Part shown: positions 29,836 through 35,356 of the stretch, piece after piece
Layout of the letters: each line of letters starts with the position of its first letter
How positions within the stretch are numbered: the stretch's first letter is position 1
Assembly: GCA_001783185.1 (NCBI GenBank)
Contig: MFQY01000002.1
Location: 1 to 35,356, forward strand
Length of the DNA stretch: 35,356 bases
Reading direction: 5' to 3'
Origin: Candidatus Magasanikbacteria bacterium RIFOXYC2_FULL_40_16
Lineage (GTDB): Bacteria > Patescibacteriota > Patescibacteriia > Magasanikbacterales > UBA922
Translations under genes and position numbers: made by a program
The notes under the pieces: model-generated
Told to the model about the DNA's origin: nothing
What the model saw: the letters and a program-made list of their open reading frames with translations, nothing else
Database searches by the model: none

Positions 29836-29859
29836 TTTTTTCCGTTTTTAGGTTAGTCT
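29831..29859 (+). promoter_or_regulatory. Promoter of the 29905 gene, -35 supplied by the MITE end
   Basis: GGGGTTGACT (-35 at 29831-29836), 17 bp, TAGTCT (29854-29859). A CCGTTTTTAG/CTAAAAACGG hairpin with a T-run overlaps the -10 region (29842-29867) and could stop read-through from the PBP gene. Confidence 0.68.
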
Positions 29860-29904
29860 AAAAACGGTTTTTGTTTTTCGCAACCCAAACAATGGAGCGC
29901 TAAA

Positions 29905-30300
29905 ATGAGTACCCCGTTCCTCACCCACGAAAAAGTCCATGGTATTTACCGCGCCTGTTTGTCAAACGGTTTTGATGACACAAAATCGTGTAAGACAGTT
30001 GAGTTGAATAAAAAAAGAGTGGCGATGTCGGAGTTCCGGCTTCGCATCAATACCCCCATCATCAGGGATATGCTCCTCCAACTGCCTGAGTCGTTTCTGG
30101 AAACCATAGACGAAAAAGGTGCCCCAATCAGTAAAGCGACGATAGACAAAAATGGTCGCCTCTGGACAATCCTTTTTTCCTATGTGGAAGAACTCTGTAT
30201 GCTCGGCTTGGGAATCGGTATGGTCAAAATCGTTCCGGCGGAAACAGGAAACCCCCGCCAGATCAATATTGTTATCAACCAACAACACGGCCGTTGCTAA
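29905..30300 (+). CDS. Orphan hypothetical protein, 131 aa
   Basis: Start ATG after TGGAGCG. A mixed alpha/beta protein: MSTPFLTHEKVHGIYRACLS ... LWTILFSYVEELCMLGLGIGMVKIVPAETGNPRQINIVINQQ. Three Cys, no motif. The hydrophobic stretch LCMLGLGIGMVKIV is short and does not look like a membrane anchor. It precedes another orphan gene by 14 bp, probably one transcript. No family recognised. Confidence 0.62.
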   Translation: MSTPFLTHEKVHGIYRACLSNGFDDTKSCKTVELNKKRVAMSEFRLRINTPIIRDMLLQLPESFLETIDEKGAPISKATIDKNGRLWTILFSYVEELCMLGLGIGMVKIVPAETGNPRQINIVINQQHGRC

Positions 30301-30314
30301 AGAAAGGCAAAGAG

Positions 30315-30692
30315 ATGGACAAACTTACGCGTGAAACGCCCCACCAGTCTGACAAGTCCGATAATAGACTCTTCATGTTGGTGGTCGCCGGCTTCGTCAT
30401 TGGTTACCTGTCCGGCGGGGTGCTTATACACTCCCTTGACACAACAAGCCACATGCTGCACCATATCAACTCCGCTTCTCTCACAGAAGAAGTGACGCCC
30501 AAACAACCGGAAGAAGTAGCTAATGACAATCTTGGCGGTTGTCACGTCTACCCCGGGCAACGAGTGACCCTATGTTTGGACAATAACCACGACAGTTTCT
30601 GCGACGACGACGGGGGCCGTTGTCTTGGCAGTAAAAATTATTCTTCCTGTTACAAATTTGGGAGATACACCACCACGGTAATCTGCCGGTAA
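30315..30692 (+). CDS. Membrane-anchored Cys-rich orphan protein, 125 aa
   Basis: I start at MDKLTRETPHQ (30315), after AAAGGCAAAGAG. One membrane helix (LFMLVVAGFVIGYLSGGVLI, about 19-38) is followed by an outside-facing domain with five Cys (GGCHVYPGQRVTLCLDNNHD, FCDDDGGRCLGSKNYSSCY and a sixth at the C-terminus, ICR). DNNHDSFCDDDG resembles the DxNxD.xxD calcium loops of dockerin or thrombospondin-3 repeats. Disulfides and calcium binding are plausible but unproven. No family recognised. Confidence 0.66.
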   Translation: MDKLTRETPHQSDKSDNRLFMLVVAGFVIGYLSGGVLIHSLDTTSHMLHHINSASLTEEVTPKQPEEVANDNLGGCHVYPGQRVTLCLDNNHDSFCDDDGGRCLGSKNYSSCYKFGRYTTTVICR

Positions 30693-30715
30693 AAAACAAA
30701 AACAACGCAAAAAGG

Positions 30716-30745
30716 AGAAAAAACCCCAGCCGTAGCTGGGGTTTC
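30716..30745. terminator. Bidirectional terminator between the orphan pair and dnaN
   Basis: AACCCCAGC-CGTA-GCTGGGGTT with A/T runs on both sides. Confidence 0.9.
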
Positions 30746-30762
30746 ATTTTTTTAATAGATTT

Positions 30763-31884
30763 TTACTGCCTAATCGGCATAACAATATACAAATAATCTT
30801 TTTTGCCTTTTTCTTTTAAAATACACGGCGCGTCAGAACTGTTCACCCCGAATTCTATTTCCCCGCTAATTTGTTGCAAACCATCCAATACATACCGATG
30901 GTTTAGTAAAATTGAATTTTCCTCACCCGTGATATCCGCGTCAACTTCCGAGTTATATTCGCCGGTTTGCGTATTGGTGGAAGACACTGCCACGGTCTTG
31001 GTATCAACGCTCAAATCAAATGAAACCGCATTGATGCCGGCCGATGTGAACAGACTGGCCGCTTTTATCGCTTTGACCATTACTTCGGAAGGGAACACAG
31101 CCACTGTTTTAAAACTTTCCGGAATAATCTGCGCGTAATCCGGATAATTTCCTTCTACCAACCGAGAAGTCATTTCAAAACCATTGTAACGAATGGCGAT
31201 TTGGCTCTCACTAACCCAAACCCGAACATTTTTTTCACTTTCTGAATCTTTTGATAAACTTAATAAACGAATAATTTCATAAATCGTTCTGGCGGGAGCA
31301 ATCGCTTTTATTTCATTTTCACCTTGTTCCACTCCAACTCTGGCTTCCGCGAGCCTGTACGAGTCTGTAGAGGCCAACACGAGGCCTTTGTGTCTCGCTC
31401 CGAAGAATTCCATATGAACACCGGACAACTCTGGCCTGATTTCATTTTTTGAAGCCGCGACCACGGTTTTGGAAAGCGCGTTCTTAAAATCAGCCGCCAA
31501 AATCGTATAAACATTTTTTTCATCTATTTCCGGAACAACAGGAAACTCTTCCGCAGGCATACCCTTTATTTTTGTGCTGGAACCAATGCATTTAACCACC
31601 AATTCATTTTCTTCTAAGAAAAATTCAATTTGGGAATCAGATAATAAATTAACATAATCAAGAAGAGTTTTTGCCGGAACAGTAAAAGAGCCTGGTTTAT
31701 CAACCTTGGCGCGCAAATTCGCCTTAATCGCCATTTCTAAATTGGTCGCGACGATTTCCACTCCGGAATCACTGGCGTTAATAAGCACATTCATTAAAAT
31801 TGGCAAATGTCCTTGTCGACTGGCAAGCGGACAAGTAAGATTTAATACTCGGCTTATATTCTCCTTTGTACAAGTAAATTTCAT
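30763..31884 (-). CDS. dnaN: DNA polymerase III beta subunit (sliding clamp)
   Basis: 373 aa from MKFTCTKENISRVLNLTCPLASRQGHLPIL at 31884; the track's six extra residues are unsupported. Three repeats of the clamp fold are visible, with conserved blocks LPILMNVLINA, FTVPAKTLLDYV, LSGVHMEF.... DSYRLAEARV and the closing YLYIVMPIRQ (canonical MPMR end). It forms the ring that tethers the replicase and is opened by the clamp loader containing HolA, also in this window. It sits downstream of dnaA on the same strand with the putative oriC between them. Confidence 0.97.
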   Translation of the reverse strand: MKFTCTKENISRVLNLTCPLASRQGHLPILMNVLINASDSGVEIVATNLEMAIKANLRAKVDKPGSFTVPAKTLLDYVNLLSDSQIEFFLEENELVVKCIGSSTKIKGMPAEEFPVVPEIDEKNVYTILAADFKNALSKTVVAASKNEIRPELSGVHMEFFGARHKGLVLASTDSYRLAEARVGVEQGENEIKAIAPARTIYEIIRLLSLSKDSESEKNVRVWVSESQIAIRYNGFEMTSRLVEGNYPDYAQIIPESFKTVAVFPSEVMVKAIKAASLFTSAGINAVSFDLSVDTKTVAVSSTNTQTGEYNSEVDADITGEENSILLNHRYVLDGLQQISGEIEFGVNSSDAPCILKEKGKKDYLYIVMPIRQ

Positions 31885-32178
31885 ATGATTATTTATGCAC
31901 AATTAAATGTTTAACAATACATTATTTATATATATTTATATTTAGTTGTAGTAGTAGAGCGGTGAGTTCTGTTGATAAGATTTTTTTTGGGCTGGGTTGA
32001 GAAAAAATTTTTGTTTTTTTATTCACTTTTTGTTGGTGCATGAAATGTTGTGTAATTGTGTATAAGATTGATTGTTGATTTTTGCTGTGCATAACCTCTA
32101 ACTTATCAACAATTTTTTTTCTACTTAATAACCGCTTATACCTTATTTATTAACAGTATATTCAGCGAGTTATACACT
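31885..32178. other. oriC: Putative replication origin (oriC), dnaA-dnaN intergenic region
   Basis: AT-rich 285-bp gap with DnaA-box-like nonamers: TGTTGATAA (31970), TGTGTATAA (32057), TGTGCATAA (32086), TTATCAACA (32103) and TTATACACT (32170, overlapping the dnaA stop codon). Each is one or two bases from TTATCCACA or its complement. Runs of T (31981-32020) could be the unwinding element. Location next to dnaA fits most bacterial origins. Confidence 0.75.
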
Positions 32179-33552
32179 TCTTTCCTCATAAAGCCGTTGT
32201 TTAATTGCGTCCAACTCTTGTTTTAGTTTTGGGTCTTTTTCCAACTCAGTGCTGACTTTTGTGTGCGCGTGCATTGCGGTGGTATGGTCGCGTCCGCCGA
32301 GCTCGGAGCCGATTGCCGGGTAAGACATCTTTAATTCTTGGCGGAGAATATACATAATGATTTGCCTGGGGCCGGATAATTTTTTCTCTCGACTCTTGCC
32401 CATTATATCTTCGTTGGATATGCCATAGAAATCGGCTACATCGGCGATGACTTCGCGCGGGGTTTTTGTCTTTTTGATACTTTTGTTTTCAAAGGTGGCA
32501 AGCACGGATTTGATTGATTCTTTGGTTGGGGCAAAATTTTTGAGCTGGTGATAAGCGATAATTTTATTAAGAGCGCCCTCAAGCTCGCGGATATTGCTTT
32601 CTATCGCCTCGGCGATTAACTGTGTTAGATTAAGGTCAAGAACGAATCTTTTTTCTTGGCATTTGGTCTGTAAGATGGCGACGCGGGTTTCCATGTCAGG
32701 AAAAGAAATGTCGGCGATCATTCCCCATTCAAATCGGCTTCGCAGCCTGTCCTCAAGAGAAGGAATGGCTTTGGGTGGGCGGTCGCTGGTTAGCACCACT
32801 TGTTTGCCTTGTTGGTGTAATTCGTTGAAAGTATGAAAAAATTCTTCTTGGGTTTGTTCTTTCCCCCCGATAAACTGAATATCATCAATCAAAAGCAGAT
32901 CAACCCCACGGTATCGCTCTTTAAACTCTTTGGCCCGGCCTTCTTTTACAGCAGAAACGAATTCATTGGTGAATTTTTCCGAACTTACATACAAGATTTT
33001 CAGATTGGGGTTGTTTTTAACCATGGCGTGTCCGACTGCTTGTAAAAGGTGGGTTTTCCCCAGTCCGACTCCGCCATATATAAATAGAGGATTATAGGCT
33101 TCACCAGGTTTTTCCGCTACTGCTTGAGCGGCGGCGTGCGCCAGCTCATTTCCTTTACCAACAATGAAAGATTCAAAGGTATATTTTGGGTTTAAGCCGA
33201 ATTGACTTATCATTTGTGCCGGTCTGGGTGAATAAACCGGGTTTCTTAGGCTGGAAATTATTGGTTGAGACTTGGAAGTACACTCATATTCCTCAATACT
33301 TTTAACATTTTCCACCTTGTAATCTATTTTTTTGACCGGTTTGCCCGTAACCCGCTCCAATGACCTGATAATATCGGTATTATATTTTTTTTCCATCCAA
33401 CTTTTGGTAAAAGTGTTGGGGACGCAAATTATGACGTGCCCATCATCAAAACTGGCGACGCCGGTATTATGAAACCAGGTGGTAAAGTTAGCTTTTGAGA
33501 CTTTTAATTCAAATTCCGCGAGTACAGCCTGCCAAACCTCGTTATTTGTCAT
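32170..33552 (-). CDS. dnaA: Chromosomal replication initiator protein DnaA
   Basis: 460 aa from MTNNEVWQAVLAEFELKVSKANFTTWF at 33552. The track's 656-aa ORF adds an upstream open stretch without homology and overlaps the divergent gene. Domain I (1-80) is intact, domain II short. AAA+ domain III has Walker A GGVGLGKTHLL (160-170), Walker B LLIDDIQFIGG and sensor VVLTSDRPPK. DNA-binding domain IV ends with LGGRDHTTAMHAHTKV, the DnaA signature. It binds DnaA boxes, opens oriC and loads helicase. No Shine-Dalgarno. Confidence 0.97.
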   Translation of the reverse strand: MTNNEVWQAVLAEFELKVSKANFTTWFHNTGVASFDDGHVIICVPNTFTKSWMEKKYNTDIIRSLERVTGKPVKKIDYKVENVKSIEEYECTSKSQPIISSLRNPVYSPRPAQMISQFGLNPKYTFESFIVGKGNELAHAAAQAVAEKPGEAYNPLFIYGGVGLGKTHLLQAVGHAMVKNNPNLKILYVSSEKFTNEFVSAVKEGRAKEFKERYRGVDLLLIDDIQFIGGKEQTQEEFFHTFNELHQQGKQVVLTSDRPPKAIPSLEDRLRSRFEWGMIADISFPDMETRVAILQTKCQEKRFVLDLNLTQLIAEAIESNIRELEGALNKIIAYHQLKNFAPTKESIKSVLATFENKSIKKTKTPREVIADVADFYGISNEDIMGKSREKKLSGPRQIIMYILRQELKMSYPAIGSELGGRDHTTAMHAHTKVSTELEKDPKLKQELDAIKQRLYEERSV

Positions 33553-33687
33553 AGAAGATTTATTTATAGAATTTAGGGAAAATAGCCCAAAATTTGAGAA
33601 AATAGCACTATTTTTAGAGAATAATTCCATTTTAGCACAGTTCTGTAAAACAAAAAATGGCTTAAAATAGCCAAAAAGTGAGTAAGG

Positions 33688-33716
33688 TGGGGATAAACTG
33701 GGGATAATGGGGATAA
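33688..33716. promoter_or_regulatory. Three tandem DnaA-box-like sites upstream of dnaA
   Basis: TGGGGATAA at 33688, 33699 and 33708 (complement TTATCCCCA, one base from the TTATCCACA consensus). The tight same-strand array suggests dnaA autoregulation or a second origin half. The rest of 33553-33790 is AT-rich and without a gene. Confidence 0.65.
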
Positions 33717-33792
33717 TATTTGAAAATATTGTGTAAAATAAGGGTTTTTTGCCAAAATTAATTTTGATGGCAGTTTTATAAAACATCAAATA

Positions 33793-33821
33793 TTGACAGC
33801 GGTGTATTTTTATGTTATTTT
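33793..33821 (+). promoter_or_regulatory. Promoter of the 33847-34284 gene
   Basis: TTGACA (33793-33798), 17 bp, TATTTT (33816-33821). Confidence 0.78.
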
Positions 33822-33846
33822 TATTTTGTCCAACAAGGAGGACACG

Positions 33847-34284
33847 ATGAACGAAGAAAAAAAGTGGTCTGACCTTTATAAGGGTATTTCTCTGAATCCT
33901 GTGGATCTTCAGCCCGATTGTGATGTCGAGGACTTTCTTGAACGTATGGTTCTCGGGGAATACTTTTCTTTCTCCATATTCTACTTGGCAGACGGGGAGG
34001 GCATGGAGCTGGTGTATTGCCCGAAACAACTCCTGATGCGCATCGTTCAGGCAAAAGTGGTAACCGAGTTCACCAGTAAACCCCAACTGGAAATTCTTTT
34101 TAGCACATTTGGCGAGAATCAGCCCGAAGGCGTGGCGCACGCGGTCAACACTCTAATCTTGGAGTATGACGACGGCGGGGCCTTTTTCTGTGAGAACTTA
34201 CCGAAAAGCATGTTTGATAACAGAGGTTTGTCTGCCGAAAGGTTCGCTGACAAGATCAGGAAATGGAGTGGGGGAGACGGCTAA
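33847..34284 (+). CDS. Orphan hypothetical protein, 145 aa
   Basis: Start ATG after AAGGAGG; the track's 33793 start is the promoter itself. MNEEKKWSDLYKGISLNPVD ... acidic, mixed alpha/beta, with two Cys (DCDVED, YCPKQ) and a final helix (SAERFADKIRKW). No signal, membrane segment or recognised family. It is wedged between dnaA and rpmH, where most bacteria have no gene, and has its own promoter and terminator. Confidence 0.66.
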   Translation: MNEEKKWSDLYKGISLNPVDLQPDCDVEDFLERMVLGEYFSFSIFYLADGEGMELVYCPKQLLMRIVQAKVVTEFTSKPQLEILFSTFGENQPEGVAHAVNTLILEYDDGGAFFCENLPKSMFDNRGLSAERFADKIRKWSGGDG

Positions 34285-34335
34285 GATGAAGGGGGCGTTG
34301 TCGTTTTCTTAGTCGATCATTGTGTGTCAGAATAA

Positions 34336-34367
34336 GCTGCCCGTCGGATTCGCCGGGCAGTTTTTTT
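34336..34367 (+). terminator. Terminator of the 33847-34284 gene
   Basis: CTGCCCG, loop, CGGGCAG followed by seven T. Confidence 0.88.
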
Positions 34368-34371
34368 ACCC

Positions 34372-34400
34372 TTGACAAATTTATAACTTTATATTATACT
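34372..34400 (+). promoter_or_regulatory. rpmH promoter
   Basis: TTGACA (34372-34377), 17 bp, TATACT (34395-34400). Confidence 0.85.
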
Positions 34401-34457
34401 TCTCATATTCAAATCGCCTTTAGGCTGTTTAAGCCTCAAGGCCAAGCAAAATATTTT

Positions 34458-34637
34458 ATGGCAACTAAAAGAACTTATCAGCCTAAAAAGCGTAAGAGAG
34501 CAAAATCTCACGGCTTCCGTTCCAGAATGGAGACAAAAAACGGAAGAACTGTTTTGAAAAGACGCCGCAATAAAGGCAGAAAAAAGCTTACGGTCAGCGA
34601 CGAAAAGACCGGCAAGCGAACAAAAAAGACTAGATAA
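34458..34637 (+). CDS. rpmH: 50S ribosomal protein L34
   Basis: 59 aa from [20 protein letters not shown]; the track's longer ORF includes the leader. RTYQPK.RKR.K.HGFR.RM.T..GR.VL..RR.KGRK.L is the full L34 signature. It carries about 12 extra residues ([14 protein letters not shown]) beyond the usual 44-47 aa. Part of the near-universal rpmH-rnpA-yidD block next to dnaA. Confidence 0.97.
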   Translation: MATKRTYQPKKRKRAKSHGFRSRMETKNGRTVLKRRRNKGRKKLTVSDEKTGKRTKKTR

Positions 34638-34638
34638 C

Positions 34639-34670
34639 CAAAAGTTCCCCAAAAAGGAACTTTTTTGGTA
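34639..34670 (+). terminator. Terminator after rpmH
   Basis: AAAAGTTCC-CCAAAAA-GGAACTTTTTT. It separates rpmH from rnpA, which are often co-transcribed elsewhere. Confidence 0.85.
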
Positions 34671-34726
34671 TAATACTCATAAATTTAGACAGATACACAT
34701 AAATTAAGACGGATTTAAAAAGAATT

Positions 34727-34798
34727 TAATCTGTTTAAATTTATAATAACTAATCTGTTTAAATTTATAATAACTAATCTGTTTAAATTTATGATTCC
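34727..34798 (+). repeat. 24-bp tandem repeat (three copies) running into the rnpA start
   Basis: Units TAATCTGTTTAAATTTATAA plus TAAC at 34727, 34751 and 34775. In the third copy TTTATAATAAC has become TTTATGATTCC, which provides the rnpA ATG. Copies 1 and 2 contain TATAAT. Confidence 0.88.
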
Positions 34799-35168
34799 GC
34801 AAGATTATCGTTTAAAAAAAATGAAAGACTTTGAAATCCTTTTTAAAGAAGGACGGTTTTTTGACGGGGGAATTTTTACCGCCAAAGTTTGGAAAATAGA
34901 CGAGAAAAAATATCCGCGCCGCAAGTATTTGGAAGACGACTTGAAGATTGGGTTGGTAGTTGGTTTGAAAGTAAGCAAGAGCGCGGTAAAAAGAAATCGT
35001 TTGAAAAGGCAGATGCGCGAGGTTGTCCGATTGGAATTGAAAGACGGAAAATTAAAGAAAGGATTTATGCTGGCGATAATCGCCAAGCCGTCCGCTTTGG
35101 GGAAAGATTACGCGGAAATTGAAAAAGGAATTGTGGAAATTTTTAGGAAAGCGAAACTTTTTATTTGA
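34791..35168 (+). CDS. rnpA: Ribonuclease P protein component
   Basis: 125 aa. The basic signature LVVGLKVSKSAVKRNRLKRQMREVVR (near 55-80) is the RNR motif of RnpA; YRLKKMKDFEILFKEGRFF is the usual start. It supports RNase P RNA in maturing tRNA 5' ends. The start codon lies in the third unit of a tandem repeat, with no Shine-Dalgarno. The stop is 1 bp from yidD, so they are coupled. Confidence 0.95.
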   Translation: MIPQDYRLKKMKDFEILFKEGRFFDGGIFTAKVWKIDEKKYPRRKYLEDDLKIGLVVGLKVSKSAVKRNRLKRQMREVVRLELKDGKLKKGFMLAIIAKPSALGKDYAEIEKGIVEIFRKAKLFI

Positions 35169-35169
35169 T

Positions 35170-35356
35170 ATGGGCGTGATTAGAAGAACCAGGCAGTTTA
35201 TTTATTACGCCAGAATTCCGGCGATAATTGCGATTGATATTTACCAGAGATTATTTTCTCCGGACCATAGTTTTTGGGCGAAGCATCTTTATCCGGAAGG
35301 TTTTTGTCGATTCAAGCCGTCATGCAGTATGTATGGCAAAGAAGCGATAAAAAAAT
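35170..35356 (+). CDS. yidD: Membrane protein insertion efficiency factor YidD (partial, runs off the window)
   Basis: Starts at ATG 35170: MGVIRRTRQFIYYARIPAII, then IYQRLFSPDHSFWAKHLYPE and FCRFKPSCSMYGKEAIKK. YQR..SP and C.F.PSCS.Y..EAI are the YidD signature, with both conserved Cys. It assists YidC-dependent membrane insertion. The sequence ends before the stop. Position directly after rnpA is standard. Confidence 0.93.
   Translation, partial: MGVIRRTRQFIYYARIPAIIAIDIYQRLFSPDHSFWAKHLYPEGFCRFKPSCSMYGKEAIKK

Noticed and set aside
33553-34140. N-terminal extension of dnaA in the ORF track (656 aa)
   Set aside because: The extra 196 residues have no DnaA homology and read through the antisense strand of the 33847-34284 gene. 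MTNNEVW... is a normal DnaA start.

Overview
The window looks like a piece of a Candidatus Patescibacteria (CPR, Parcubacteria-like) chromosome close to the replication origin. The evidence is the gene set (minimal replication and cell-wall functions, divergent core proteins, many single-copy orphan genes), core genes that mostly lack a Shine-Dalgarno sequence, moderate to low GC, standard stop codons (TGA is used as stop), and the order dnaN-dnaA / rpmH-rnpA-yidD. The lineage is inferred from gene content only.

Layout. 1-2,770: end of a ComM-like gene, an orphan gene, a LysM/M23 peptidase and another orphan gene. 2,770-4,650: gene-poor stretch with nested palindromes, one canonical and two degenerate parS sites, a 30-bp perfect palindrome and a Xer-type tyrosine recombinase. 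4,650-10,810: accessory region with a HIT-like protein, a DUF234-type ATPase, a Fic protein, three very small orphan genes, HicBA, and three copies of a 54-bp repeat. 10,860-16,310: small membrane proteins, a ParD/RelE-like pair, an SDR enzyme, MscL, a cupin, orphan genes and rpsT. 16,410-24,700: rmuC, tRNA-Arg and tRNA-Ala, a long coiled-coil protein, holA, a structured RNA, a small basic protein, polA and tRNA-Cys. 24,800-30,700: two orphan genes, a 3D-domain protein, a class A PBP and two more orphans. 30,760-35,356: dnaN, putative oriC, dnaA, an orphan gene, rpmH, rnpA and the start of yidD.

How it works together: dnaN, dnaA, holA, polA, rmuC, parS and Xer cover replication, repair and segregation. 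The PBP, 3D protein and M23 peptidase act on the envelope. rpsT, rpmH, rnpA and three tRNAs serve translation. Between these core genes sit about a dozen short orphan genes. Most have a TTGACA-like -35 box, a spacer of about 17 bp, a strong Shine-Dalgarno sequence and their own hairpin terminator, unlike the core genes.

The most unusual content is a layered population of palindromic elements. (1) Five copies share termini TAA-ATCCAGCACC...GGTGCTGGAT-AAA. Two are homologous 103-bp forms, one inserted in frame inside the Xer recombinase gene and the other in its 5' leader. (2) Two MITE-like copies lie at the 3' ends of rmuC and the PBP gene and end in GGGGTTGAC, which supplies the -35 box of the next promoter. 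(3) A 54-bp repeat occurs three times in the accessory region. (4) Small hairpins are nested inside other hairpins, one with what looks like a TA target duplication. All calls come from reading the sequence and the supplied ORF track; no database search was run.
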